64,000 nt of DNA from Lachnospiraceae bacterium (lineage in GTDB: Bacteria > Bacillota > Clostridia > Lachnospirales > Lachnospiraceae): assembly GCA_900766915.1 (NCBI GenBank), contig CAAFXE010000353.1, positions 1-64,000 of the forward strand. Reading direction: 5' to 3'. Position numbers and translations under genes: made by a program. The first letter of the stretch is position 1. Each line of letters begins with the position of its first letter. Shown here in pieces: positions 23,600 through 32,662 of the stretch. The notes beneath the pieces are model-generated. The model ran no database searches. It worked only from the letters and a program-made list of their open reading frames with translations, and was not told the DNA's origin.

Positions 23600-24276
23600 T
23601 GAAGATTATTGGACATATTCACACGGATTTTCCATCAAAATTTGGAATTCCAAGGCAGAGTGGATTGGTTCCTCAATTAAAGGGAACCATTACCTTTGAA
23701 CCGGAGTTTCGTAATCCGGAAGCTTTTCGGGGACTGGAAGAGTTTTCTTATATCTGGCTTTTATGGAAATTTTCCAAATCGGAAAAGAAGCATTGGTCAG
23801 CGACAGTAAAGCCACCGCGCCTTGGAGGCAGGAAGCGGATGGGGGTCTTTGCTACAAGATCACCCTACCGACCCAATGATATTGGTCTTTCTTCGGTTCG
23901 GCTGGAGAAGATCACCTATGATGAAAAAACAGGGCCGGTACTTCATGTGTCCGGTGCGGATCTTTTAGATGGAACCCCCATCTATGATATTAAACCTTAT
24001 CTTCCCTATGCGGATTGTCATCCTGACGCTACGGAAGGCTTTGCAGGAACAGTGAAAGAAAAAGAACTTCAGGTTGTCTTTCCAAAGGAACTTTTAGAGC
24101 TTTATCCGGAAGATAAAAGGGAGGCGGTCCTTGGGGTATTAAGACAGGATCCACGCCCGGCTTATGATACAGATGAAACAAGGGTATATGGAGTGGAATT
24201 CGCACAGTATGATGTGCATTTTACGGTGACGGGAGAAACTTTAACCGTACAGGAACTAATAAAGATAAAACACTAA
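23599..24276 (+). CDS. trmO: tRNA (N6-threonylcarbamoyladenosine-37-N6)-methyltransferase TrmO
   Basis: A 225-residue TsaA/YaeB-family enzyme that uses SAM to methylate t6A37 in threonine tRNA. Family motifs are clear: IGHIHTDFPSKFGIPRQSGL at the N-terminus, EEFSYIWLLWKFS, then RLGGRKRMGVFATRSPYRPN with IGLS, the SAM and tRNA binding region, and a C-terminal FAQYDVHF segment. Length is typical. The ATG overlaps the stop codon of the lipoprotein gene, implying translational coupling. The reaction is assigned from characterised TrmO. Confidence 0.93.
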   Translation: MKIIGHIHTDFPSKFGIPRQSGLVPQLKGTITFEPEFRNPEAFRGLEEFSYIWLLWKFSKSEKKHWSATVKPPRLGGRKRMGVFATRSPYRPNDIGLSSVRLEKITYDEKTGPVLHVSGADLLDGTPIYDIKPYLPYADCHPDATEGFAGTVKEKELQVVFPKELLELYPEDKREAVLGVLRQDPRPAYDTDETRVYGVEFAQYDVHFTVTGETLTVQELIKIKH

Positions 24277-24281
24277 ACTAT

Positions 24282-24368
24282 GTAACCGTTCAGAAGCCAC
24301 TGTTCCGCGAGGGTTTTCGAAAGAAAATTCCGAGTTTTGCTCATATCTGGAAGGTACTGGACAGATAC
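24282..24368. repeat. Dispersed palindromic repeat, copy 7 (with inner hairpin)
   Basis: Ends GTAACCGTTCAGAAGCCAC (24282-24300) and CTGGACAGATAC (24357-24368). The interior from 24303 carries TTCCGCGAGGGTTTTCG and AAAATTCCGAGTT, the same hairpin module as copy 2 at about 13050-13085. It ends 15 bases upstream of the next start codon. Confidence 0.75.
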
Positions 24369-24383
24369 GAAAGGAGAAAAATC

Positions 24384-24617
24384 ATGGCATTTAATCCGGC
24401 AGCAATTTTCAAAGCTAAAAAATCATGGGATACATTTTGCAGAAATCATCCGAGATTTCCGGCATTTTTACAGGCAGTTCAGTCTGCAGGCATCCAGGAA
24501 GGCACAGTGATTGAAGTCACTGTTACCACACCGGAAGGGAAAAATATGACGACCAATGTAAGAATTACAGCATCTGATCTTCAGGCATTTGAAGATTTAA
24601 AGGGAATCAACGGTTAG
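24384..24617 (+). CDS. Small conserved-looking protein of unknown function
   Basis: A 77-residue soluble protein. The first half is helical (PAAIFKAKKSWDTFCRNHPRFPAFLQAV) and the second forms predicted beta strands (GTVIEVTVTTPEGKNMTTNVRI) before a final helix. Similar small proteins are common in Lachnospiraceae, but I know no function and no named domain. AAAGGAG lies about seven bases before the ATG, and the coding pattern is regular, so it is a real gene. It is followed nine bases later by the YfcE-type gene, with which it is probably cotranscribed. Confidence 0.75.
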   Translation: MAFNPAAIFKAKKSWDTFCRNHPRFPAFLQAVQSAGIQEGTVIEVTVTTPEGKNMTTNVRITASDLQAFEDLKGING

Positions 24618-24626
24618 GAGAAAATA

Positions 24627-25169
24627 ATGAAGCTTTTGATCGCATCGGACATCCACGGTTCTGCTTATTACTGTGGAAAGCTACTGGAAGCATGGAAAAA
24701 AGAGCAGCCGGATAAGCTGCTGCTTTTGGGAGATATCTTATATCACGGACCAAGAAATGATCTGCCCAAGGATTATGCACCAAAGCAGGTAATTTCCATG
24801 CTCAATGACATAAAAGAAGAAATCTTATGTGTCAGAGGAAACTGTGAGGCAGAGGTTGACCAGATGGTGTTGGAGTTTCCGGTTCTGGCAGACTATTGCA
24901 TATTATATGAAAAGGATCACATGATCTTTGCCACCCATGGGCACATTCATAATGAAAAAAATGTTCCCCCTTTAAAGAAAGGAGATATTCTGCTTCACGG
25001 ACATACCCATGTTCCGGGAGTGTGGGAGCACGAAAATTATGTATATCTGAATCCCGGTTCTGTGTCCATTCCCAAGGATGGCAGTGCTCACAGCTATCTG
25101 ATACTGGAGGATGGAGTTTTTCGATGGAAAACTCTGGAGGGAGAAACTTATCTGACCTATGATGTATAA
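24627..25169 (+). CDS. yfcE: YfcE-type metallophosphoesterase
   Basis: A 180-residue phosphodiesterase of the YfcE/MJ0936 group. Metal-binding motifs appear in order: ASDIHGS (Asp8, His10), LLGDILYHGP (Asp36), RGNCE (Asn72), FATHGHIHN (His104) and HGHTHVPG (His126, His128). Characterised relatives hydrolyse phosphodiesters with Mn2+ in the cytosol; the natural substrate is unknown. TAGGAGAAAATA precedes the ATG. It follows the 77-residue gene closely. Confidence 0.92.
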   Translation: MKLLIASDIHGSAYYCGKLLEAWKKEQPDKLLLLGDILYHGPRNDLPKDYAPKQVISMLNDIKEEILCVRGNCEAEVDQMVLEFPVLADYCILYEKDHMIFATHGHIHNEKNVPPLKKGDILLHGHTHVPGVWEHENYVYLNPGSVSIPKDGSAHSYLILEDGVFRWKTLEGETYLTYDV

Positions 25170-25255
25170 AACTTCCATAGAAGGGCAAAACTGAAAAAGA
25201 AGTAGTTGTTGCTGAAATAATTAACAGCAGCAAACAGTTTTCAGGAGGTTTTGGT

Positions 25256-25459
25256 ATGAATCGAACGCTTGATTATACAGCATTGGTGATTACTTTGATC
25301 GGTGCTATCAACTGGGGTCTGGTAGGATTTTTCGAATTGGATCTGGTTGCATGGCTTTTCGGTAATCTTACATGGGTATCCAGAATTATCTATGCGTTAG
25401 TTGGAATCTGCGGACTGTACTGTCTTACATTTTTCGGCCGTATCAGTGATGGAGAATAA
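25256..25459 (+). CDS. DUF378 family small membrane protein
   Basis: A 67-residue protein with two hydrophobic segments (TALVITLIGAINWGLVGFF and ISRIIYALVGICGLYCLTFF, wait-free loop between them). The INWGLVGFF signature and size are those of DUF378, a family of unknown role found widely in bacteria. CAGGAGG lies eight bases before the ATG. It is single; a terminator follows. Confidence 0.88.
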   Translation: MNRTLDYTALVITLIGAINWGLVGFFELDLVAWLFGNLTWVSRIIYALVGICGLYCLTFFGRISDGE

Positions 25460-25498
25460 CAAAAAGCAGATAAAAGAGTGCAAAATATAAGCAGTGCT

Positions 25499-25531
25499 AA
25501 TGAGAGACCGTAAAAAGTCTCTCATTTTTTG
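25499..25531 (+). terminator. Terminator after the DUF378 gene
   Basis: AATGAGAGAC and GTCTCTCATT are perfect 10-base arms around an 8-base loop, followed by TTTTTG. Confidence 0.9.
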
Positions 25532-25563
25532 TGATAGCGACGAGGAAAAAAATAAAAAAATAC

Positions 25564-25592
25564 TTTACTACATCAAAGTGTTATTGTATAAT
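25564..25592 (+). promoter_or_regulatory. Promoter of gdhA
   Basis: TTTACT (25564-25569), a 17-base spacer and a perfect TATAAT (25587-25592). TTGTATACAA (25593-25602) lies directly downstream, a palindrome over the likely start site that might bind a regulator. Confidence 0.75.
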
Positions 25593-25633
25593 TGTATACA
25601 AATTTATTGTGATGCCCACGAAGGGCAGAGTAG

Positions 25634-26980
<1,347 letters not shown>

Positions 26981-27011
26981 TAGTAGAATTTTAAAATAAT
27001 GATGATATGGA

Positions 27012-27049
27012 GAAGTCCTGTAAACTTAAGTTTACGGGGCTTTTCTTTT
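27012..27049 (+). terminator. Terminator of gdhA
   Basis: AAGTCCTGTAAACTT pairs with AAGTTTACGGGGCTT (internal G-T pairs) followed by TTCTTTT. Confidence 0.88.
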
Positions 27050-27088
27050 GGTAGAAGAAAAAGACCATGATTTATTAAAGAAAATGGA

Positions 27089-27117
27089 TTTACTAAACCT
27101 CAATCTTAGGATATATT
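27089..27117 (+). promoter_or_regulatory. Promoter of the HD-domain hydrolase gene
   Basis: TTTACT (27089-27094), a 17-base spacer and TATATT (27112-27117), about 47 bases upstream of the start codon. Confidence 0.5.
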
Positions 27118-27163
27118 AATAAATAGGTAAAAGTAATGTCAGCTTTTTTATGATGGAGGAGTT

Positions 27164-27787
27164 ATGGCGACAAAAGCACTGAACCGAAAGGACTTTGAAG
27201 TGTTACTGGACGAGACGATCTCACTGATGGATCGTGCCATTATTTTTGCAACCCGTGCCCATTCGGGCACTTACCGAAAAGGGACGAAGATACCGTATAT
27301 CGTGCATCCCATAGAGGCTGCGGCCATTGTGGCGACCATGACCGATGACCCTGATATGATTGCGGCTGCGGTGCTCCATGACGTGGTGGAGGATACGGAT
27401 GCTACCGTGGAGGAAATCGGATTTTTCTTTAATGAACACATTGCGAAGCTGGTGGAGGCAGAAAGTGAAAACAAAAGAAAGGACCAGCCGCCCCAGGAGA
27501 CCTGGATGCTCCGTAAAATGGAGACTTTGGACTTTTTAAAGAACCATGCAGGCAGAGAGGCAAAGATTCTTGCCCTGGCGGACAAGCTTTCCAACATGCG
27601 TGCCATCCACAGAGACCAGCAGATTCTGGGTGATGCCCTGTGGCAGCGGTTTAATGAAAAGCAAAAGGAAAAGCACGCATGGATGTACCGACAGGTGGCG
27701 GAAGCCTTGTCGGAGCTTTCTGATACCCTTGCCTGGCAGGAATACGATGAACTTGTAAGAGATACCTTTGAGGTGTATAACATATAG
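27164..27787 (+). CDS. HD-domain phosphohydrolase resembling small alarmone hydrolases
   Basis: A 207-residue soluble HD protein. The N-terminal half matches the hydrolase domain of RelA/SpoT homologues: FATRAHSGTYRKGTKIPYIVHP (His33, His48), AAVLHDVVEDT (His72, Asp73, Glu76, Asp77) and, later, ILALADKLSNMRAI. No synthetase, TGS or ACT domain is present, so it would be a stand-alone hydrolase similar to Mesh1 or SAH proteins that remove pyrophosphate from (p)ppGpp or related nucleotides. Substrate is inference; other HD phosphohydrolases look similar. GGAGGAG precedes the ATG. The next gene, uppP, starts 65 bases later. Confidence 0.83.
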   Translation: MATKALNRKDFEVLLDETISLMDRAIIFATRAHSGTYRKGTKIPYIVHPIEAAAIVATMTDDPDMIAAAVLHDVVEDTDATVEEIGFFFNEHIAKLVEAESENKRKDQPPQETWMLRKMETLDFLKNHAGREAKILALADKLSNMRAIHRDQQILGDALWQRFNEKQKEKHAWMYRQVAEALSELSDTLAWQEYDELVRDTFEVYNI

Positions 27788-27852
27788 TGACGGCTCTCCA
27801 CATAGGATAAAAAATAAACAAGTGCCAAAAGCAAAAGAAGGAGTAATAATTC

Positions 27853-28674
27853 ATGATCATTGAAATTTTAAAAACAATTCTGATTGGAATCGTAGAAGGA
27901 ATTACGGAGTGGCTTCCGGTCAGCAGTACCGGACATATGATTCTTCTGGAGGAGTTTGTACACCTGAATGTGACAGAAGAATTTATGAAAATGTTTAATG
28001 TGGTGATTCAGCTGGGAGCAATCTTTGCAGTCATCGTACTGTTTTTTCCGAAGCTTTGGCCCTTTACCACGAAAGAAAAGGGCTGGATCAAAAAGGATAC
28101 CTGGATGATGTGGTTTAAGGTTATCGTGGGAGTACTTCCTGCAGCGGTGCTGGGACTTCTTTTTGATGACATGTTAGATGCCATGTTCTATAATTATCAG
28201 ACTGTTTCAGTGACATTGATCCTCTACGGTGTTCTTTTCATCCTGGTAGAAAACTGGAACAAAAAGAGAAGACCAAAGATTCGCACCATTCAGGATCTGT
28301 CTTTCAAAACAGCATTTCTGATCGGTATGTTTCAGGTGCTTTCGCTGATTCCGGGAACATCCCGTTCCGGAGCAACGATTCTTGGAGCCCTGATCTTAGG
28401 ATGTTCCCGCTATATCGGTGCGGAGTTTAGCTTCTTTCTGGCAATTCCGGTCATGTTTGGAGCAAGCCTTTTAAAGATCGTGAAATTCGGATTTAGTTTT
28501 TCGGGTGAAGAGGTTGCTATTTTAGTGACAGGTATGATTACCGCATTTATCGTTTCCATGGTATGCATCAAGCTGTTGATGGGCTATGTGAAGAAACATG
28601 ATTTTAAAGTTTTTGGATATTACCGAATTGTGCTGGGCGTCATCGTCTTAGCTTACTTTTTGATTTTCGGATAG
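27853..28674 (+). CDS. uppP: Undecaprenyl-diphosphatase UppP (BacA)
   Basis: A 273-residue integral membrane phosphatase that converts undecaprenyl diphosphate to the monophosphate carrier used in cell-wall synthesis; high dosage gives bacitracin resistance. Both signature regions are present: [15 protein letters not shown] (about residues 15-29) and [14 protein letters not shown] (about 168-181). Seven to eight hydrophobic segments and the length are standard. AAGGAG lies ten bases before the ATG. It may be cotranscribed with the preceding HD gene; a dispersed repeat copy follows. Confidence 0.96.
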   Translation: MIIEILKTILIGIVEGITEWLPVSSTGHMILLEEFVHLNVTEEFMKMFNVVIQLGAIFAVIVLFFPKLWPFTTKEKGWIKKDTWMMWFKVIVGVLPAAVLGLLFDDMLDAMFYNYQTVSVTLILYGVLFILVENWNKKRRPKIRTIQDLSFKTAFLIGMFQVLSLIPGTSRSGATILGALILGCSRYIGAEFSFFLAIPVMFGASLLKIVKFGFSFSGEEVAILVTGMITAFIVSMVCIKLLMGYVKKHDFKVFGYYRIVLGVIVLAYFLIFG

Positions 28675-28685
28675 TATGGGAAATA

Positions 28686-28735
28686 TAACTGTTGAAAAGC
28701 CATGATTTATTTCCGTAAGGTACTGAACAGATACC
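28686..28735. repeat. Dispersed palindromic repeat, copy 8
   Basis: TAACTGTTGAAAAGCCA (28686-28702) and AAGGTACTGAACAGATACC (28717-28735) are the family ends, with one change in the left inverted arm. It lies 31 bases upstream of galK. Confidence 0.65.
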
Positions 28736-28766
28736 GATACTTTAAGATGAAGGTGGGAATTGCTGT

Positions 28767-29933
28767 ATGAAGGAAAAATTACTGAAAAAATTCGAAGAAA
28801 TTTATGGAACCAGTGAGGATGCAAAAGTTTATTTTGCACCGGGAAGAGTCAATCTCATTGGAGAGCATACAGACTACAACGGAGGACATGTGCTGCCATG
28901 TGCGCTGACCATCGGAACCTACGTTGTGGCAAAAAAACGGCAGGATAAGAAACTGCGTTTTTATTCTATGAATTATCAGGAAAGCGGAATTACAGAAGGA
29001 GCCCTGGGCGACTTGAAATACCGCCGCAGTAATGGATGGACCAATTATCCCATCGGCATTTTATGGACTTATCAGAAAAAAGGATATCGCATCCACAGCG
29101 GTTTTGATATGCTGCTTTACGGAGATATTCCAAGCGGTGCCGGTCTTGGAACCTCAGCTTCCATCGGGGTGGCTTTGGGACTGATGATCCGGGAGATGTT
29201 TGAAATCGATGATATTACCAACGAGGACATTGCCCTGTTTGGCCAGTATGCGGAAAATGAGTTCCACGGCATCAACTGTGGAATCATGGATCAGTTTGCC
29301 AGTGCCATGGGTAAGAAGGATATGGCAATTTTTCTTGATACCAGTGACCTTCGTTACAGCTATGCACCGTTGAATATGAAAGAATATGCACTCGTCATTA
29401 CCAACAGCCATAAGGCAAGAGGTGCTTTTGATGCGAAATACAATGAGCGTCGTCATGAATGTGAACGAGCCCTGGCGCAGCTTCAAAGTGTGGCGGCCAT
29501 TCAGTCTTTGGGAGAACTGACACCGGAATGTTACGAGCAGATCAAGGAAATGATCGTGGAGCCGGTGCTGGTAAAACGAGCAGCTCATGCTGTTTATGAA
29601 AACCAGAGGACCATTGACGCCATTGACGCTTTAACGGCGGGTGACATGGCAAGGTTTGGGCGACTGATGATTGAATCCCACCGATCCTTAAGAGATAATT
29701 ATGAGGTTACCGGAAGGGAGTTAGATACTCTGGTGGAAGAAGCCCTGAAAGTACCGGGAGTTTTAGGGTCCCGTATGACCGGCGGTGGTTTTGGCGGCTG
29801 CACGGTTACCTTAATGAAACGGGAGGCCATAGAGCATTTCATCATCGAGGTTGGAAAAAATTATACAGAAAAAACCGGGTATTACGCTGAATTTTACAAT
29901 ATAGAAGTGGGAGACGGTGCAAGGGCACTGTAG
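28767..29933 (+). CDS. galK: Galactokinase
   Basis: A 388-residue GHMP kinase that phosphorylates galactose to galactose-1-phosphate, first step of the Leloir pathway. The substrate signature FAPGRVNLIGEHTDYNGGH (about residues 23-41), the ATP-binding PSGAGLGTSASIG and the C-terminal GSRMTGGGFGGCTV are all intact, and length is normal. AAGGTGGGAA precedes the ATG. galT and galE are not adjacent. It would consume the galactose produced by the alpha-galactosidase encoded at 57402. A small membrane protein gene and rarA follow closely. Confidence 0.95.
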   Translation: MKEKLLKKFEEIYGTSEDAKVYFAPGRVNLIGEHTDYNGGHVLPCALTIGTYVVAKKRQDKKLRFYSMNYQESGITEGALGDLKYRRSNGWTNYPIGILWTYQKKGYRIHSGFDMLLYGDIPSGAGLGTSASIGVALGLMIREMFEIDDITNEDIALFGQYAENEFHGINCGIMDQFASAMGKKDMAIFLDTSDLRYSYAPLNMKEYALVITNSHKARGAFDAKYNERRHECERALAQLQSVAAIQSLGELTPECYEQIKEMIVEPVLVKRAAHAVYENQRTIDAIDALTAGDMARFGRLMIESHRSLRDNYEVTGRELDTLVEEALKVPGVLGSRMTGGGFGGCTVTLMKREAIEHFIIEVGKNYTEKTGYYAEFYNIEVGDGARAL

Positions 29934-29955
29934 CAGATACCCAGGGGAGGATTAC

Positions 29956-30417
29956 ATGACAGAGGAAAAGAAATCTCAGATTAGAAAATATATTACATGG
30001 GCAGAACTGGCTTTGGTATTGATTCTGGTTATTTATCTCATTTATGGACTGGTAACGAAAAATTCCAATCAGCTGATCTTTAATATCATGGCGATTGTTT
30101 TAGTGCTTGGCTGTGTGATATTAAATGACATTGTAGAACCGTATTTGACAGAATGTTTTGCGAACATGGACCAGTTTCGTATGGAAGCTTACAAAAAGTA
30201 TGTATTATGGGATGTGGCATCCATGGCAGGGCTACTCTTTTTTGTGCTGAATTTCACAGAAAACAGTACCATATTTATCTATGGAGGACTCATGTTATTC
30301 TTTGTGGGAAGCAGACAGAAACGTCCTTACCGCTCCGCATATCTTGGGGAAGTAACAAAAGAGGATGTAGAGGCGGCAAAACAGGCAGCAGATACCAGTA
30401 TAACTCACGAGGAATAA
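29956..30417 (+). CDS. Four-helix membrane protein of unknown function
   Basis: A 153-residue protein with four hydrophobic segments (AELALVLILVIYLIYGLV, LIFNIMAIVLVLGCVIL, YVLWDVASMAGLLFFVL, STIFIYGGLMLFFVG) and charged ends. I recognise no family. The start is the ATG at 29956, with GGGGAGGA about seven bases upstream; the open frame extends 13 codons further into galK without a ribosome binding site. It lies between galK and rarA, separated from rarA by a single base, so it is cotranscribed with rarA. Confidence 0.75.
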   Translation: MTEEKKSQIRKYITWAELALVLILVIYLIYGLVTKNSNQLIFNIMAIVLVLGCVILNDIVEPYLTECFANMDQFRMEAYKKYVLWDVASMAGLLFFVLNFTENSTIFIYGGLMLFFVGSRQKRPYRSAYLGEVTKEDVEAAKQAADTSITHEE

Positions 30418-30418
30418 G

Positions 30419-31738
30419 ATGGATTTATTTGATTATATGAGAGAACAGAAGATGGAGGTGGAATCGCCCCTGGCGTCCCGCCTTCGTCCGACTACTTTAG
30501 AGGAAGTGGTAGGTCAGAAACATATTATCGGAGAAGATAAGCTGCTCTATCGTGCCATCAAGGCGGATAAACTGGGCAGCATTATTTTTTATGGCCCGCC
30601 GGGAACCGGAAAGACAACTCTGGCAAAAGTTATCGCCAATACAACCAGTGCGGAATTTACCCAGTTAAATGCTACCGTTGCAGGCAAAAAGGATATGGAA
30701 GAGATCGTCCGGGGTGCAAAAGAACGTTTGGGCATGTATGGAAAAAAGACCATCCTGTTTGTTGACGAAATTCACCGTTTCAACAAGGGACAGCAGGATT
30801 ATCTGTTACCCTTTGTGGAAGACGGGACGCTGATCTTAATCGGGGCTACCACGGAAAATCCTTATTTTGAGGTCAATGGGGCGTTGATCTCCAGATCCCT
30901 GATCTTTGAGTTAAGGCCGTTGGAGAAAGAAGATATTAAGACACTTCTGAGGCGTGCAGTATATGATGAGAAGAAAGGCATGGGTTCCTTCCATGCAGAG
31001 ATAGACGAGGATGCCCTGGAATTTCTGGCGGATATTTCCGGCGGAGATGCAAGAAATGCACTCAATGCGGTAGAGCTTGGTATTTTAACTACAAAGCGCG
31101 GTGAAGACGGAAAGATCCATATTACGTTGGATGTGGCATCCGAATGTATTCAAAAAAGAGTTGTCCGGTATGATAAGACGGGGGACAACCATTATGATAC
31201 CATTTCTGCTTTTATCAAGAGTATGCGAGGTTCGGACCCTGATGCGGCGGTATATTATCTGGCAAAAATGCTGTATGCCGGAGAGGATGTGAAGTTTATT
31301 GCCAGAAGGATTATGATCTGTGCCTCAGAGGATGTTGGAAATGCAGACCCCATGGCACTGACAGTGGCAGTCAGTGCGGCCCAGGCTGTGGAGCGGGTCG
31401 GTATGCCGGAATCCCAGATCATATTATCCCAGGCGGCGTCCTATGTAGCCTGTGCACCAAAAAGTAATTCCGCCTGCAATGCGATCTTTGCGGCTATGGA
31501 TAGTGTGAAGAATGTAAAAACTACAGTTCCTGTGCATCTTCAGGATGCCCATTACCGGGGTTCTGCAGATCTCGGGCATGGAGTGGGGTACAAATATGCC
31601 CATGACTATCCGAATCATTATGTAAAACAGCAGTACCTGCCGGATGAGATTAAGGATGAAAGGTTTTACATTCCGTCAGAAAACGGATATGAGAAAAACA
31701 TTCGGGAATATTTTAAGAAAATTAAAGAGGAATCATAA
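30419..31738 (+). CDS. rarA: Replication-associated recombination protein RarA (MgsA)
   Basis: A 439-residue AAA+ ATPase related to clamp loaders and Holliday-junction helicase RuvB, acting at stalled forks. Walker A YGPPGTGKTTLAK (about residues 59-71), Walker B LFVDEIHRFNKGQQD, sensor 1 GATTENP and ISRSLIFELRPL arginine-finger region are present, followed by the C-terminal tetramerisation domain ending in HLQDAHYRGSADLGHG and YKYAHDYPNHYVKQQYLP. Length is normal. The start is one base after the preceding stop codon. A long bidirectional terminator follows. Confidence 0.95.
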   Translation: MDLFDYMREQKMEVESPLASRLRPTTLEEVVGQKHIIGEDKLLYRAIKADKLGSIIFYGPPGTGKTTLAKVIANTTSAEFTQLNATVAGKKDMEEIVRGAKERLGMYGKKTILFVDEIHRFNKGQQDYLLPFVEDGTLILIGATTENPYFEVNGALISRSLIFELRPLEKEDIKTLLRRAVYDEKKGMGSFHAEIDEDALEFLADISGGDARNALNAVELGILTTKRGEDGKIHITLDVASECIQKRVVRYDKTGDNHYDTISAFIKSMRGSDPDAAVYYLAKMLYAGEDVKFIARRIMICASEDVGNADPMALTVAVSAAQAVERVGMPESQIILSQAASYVACAPKSNSACNAIFAAMDSVKNVKTTVPVHLQDAHYRGSADLGHGVGYKYAHDYPNHYVKQQYLPDEIKDERFYIPSENGYEKNIREYFKKIKEES

Positions 31739-31781
31739 GAAAAGAACCTTCTGCGAAAGTGACAGAAGGTTCTTTTCTTAT
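31737..31781. terminator. Bidirectional terminator after rarA
   Basis: AAGAAAAGAACCTTCTG and CAGAAGGTTCTTTTCTT are perfect 17-base arms around CGAAAGTGA. T-rich tracts within the stem make it work in both directions; it overlaps the last codons of the convergent HTH gene. Confidence 0.93.
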
Positions 31782-32347
31782 ATCATGATCGGAGCCTGAT
31801 AATCAGCCCCTAAAAGTTCTTTTTTCTTGGTTTGAAATTCCCAGAAATAATCCTCCTTAACATCGCTCCATTGATGGGTAAAACGGTCATAGACCTGTAG
31901 ATAACCTTCCAGCTTAGGATGGGAACGGACGGTGTTGGTAAGATATTCTTCACCTGTCAGGGGATTGATATCACCCTGGATCACCGGTTTTTTGAGAAGA
32001 TTTGGAACTTTCAGTACACTTCCATCAGCGGTGGTGACCTTCTGATGATAGGAAACAGCCGCAGATGGAGAAGTCGTCTGGCTTGTGGGTGTCAAAAGTT
32101 CCGTGGCAGGATAAGGAGCGGAGGGTTCTTCCTTAGGAATCAGCTGGATGGACACCTCGCAGTCCAACAATGCTGCCAGAGTATGCATATCCTGCTCCTG
32201 GAAGTTATCCCGACGGAGCCGCTGGCTTAAGTTCTGCCGGGTCATTTTCACTCCTGTTCTGGCTTCATAAATGTTGGCCAGCTCCTGGATAGATATGTTT
32301 TTTCTGTTCATCATAACCTTGAGCTGTTCACCGAATGTAAGTTTCAT
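31778..32347 (-). CDS. HTH DNA-binding protein with proline-rich linker
   Basis: A 189-residue protein. Residues 1-70 form an XRE-like helix-turn-helix (FGEQLKVMMNRKNISIQELA, then MTRQNLSQRLRRDNF). A low-complexity Pro/Thr/Ser linker (about 70-96) leads to a C-terminal region with GDINPLTGEEYLTNTVRSHP and YFWEFQTKKKELL that I cannot assign. GAAGGGATTTCC precedes the ATG at 32347. A 16-base perfect palindrome lies 25 bases upstream of the start codon and is a good candidate for an autoregulatory operator. Targets are unknown. Confidence 0.75.
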   Translation of the reverse strand: MKLTFGEQLKVMMNRKNISIQELANIYEARTGVKMTRQNLSQRLRRDNFQEQDMHTLAALLDCEVSIQLIPKEEPSAPYPATELLTPTSQTTSPSAAVSYHQKVTTADGSVLKVPNLLKKPVIQGDINPLTGEEYLTNTVRSHPKLEGYLQVYDRFTHQWSDVKEDYFWEFQTKKKELLGADYQAPIMI

Positions 32348-32371
32348 GGAAATCCCTTCTTTCGTATCATG

Positions 32372-32387
32372 TTCCTGACGTCAGGAA
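32372..32387. promoter_or_regulatory. Perfect 16-base palindrome, candidate operator
   Basis: TTCCTGACGTCAGGAA (32372-32387) is fully symmetric and located between the HTH gene (start 32347, leftward) and the lipoprotein gene (start 32663). It most likely binds the HTH protein; this is inference. It is one of three signals I can see in the 315-base spacer 32348-32662; the rest of that spacer is AT-rich and holds nothing else I can identify. Confidence 0.55.
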
Positions 32388-32538
32388 TTTTTCCTGTCTT
32401 TTATACGTCTTTTATATACCATCATAATAATACATATTTAGCTAACAGTAAACAAAAAAGTTTCGCATAGAACAGGAACACCTTCAGGAAAACTTAAGAA
32501 ATAATATGCATTTTTTTTGTATTTTTACAGTAGAATCA

Positions 32539-32547
32539 TGTTATGAT
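32539..32547 (+). promoter_or_regulatory. Extended -10 promoter of the lipoprotein gene
   Basis: TGTTATGAT gives an extended -10 box (TGnTATGAT). The best -35 candidate, TTGTAT, is 19 bases upstream and weak. The A/T-rich flanks fit a promoter. Confidence 0.4.
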
Positions 32548-32549
32548 GT

Positions 32550-32577
32550 AAATATGCTTTATTTACGAAGCATATTT
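32550..32577 (+). promoter_or_regulatory. Leader hairpin upstream of the lipoprotein gene
   Basis: AAATATGCTT (32550-32559) and AAGCATATTT (32568-32577) are perfect 10-base arms with an 8-base loop at the expected 5' end of the transcript. It may stabilise the mRNA or act as an attenuator; the T-run after it is short. Confidence 0.5.
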
Positions 32578-32662
32578 TGCACGGATTTAAGCCTTATATC
32601 TGAAGATAAAGGAACAGATATAATAACTTTTAGGAAAACAGGCGGAATAAAGAGGATTGATT

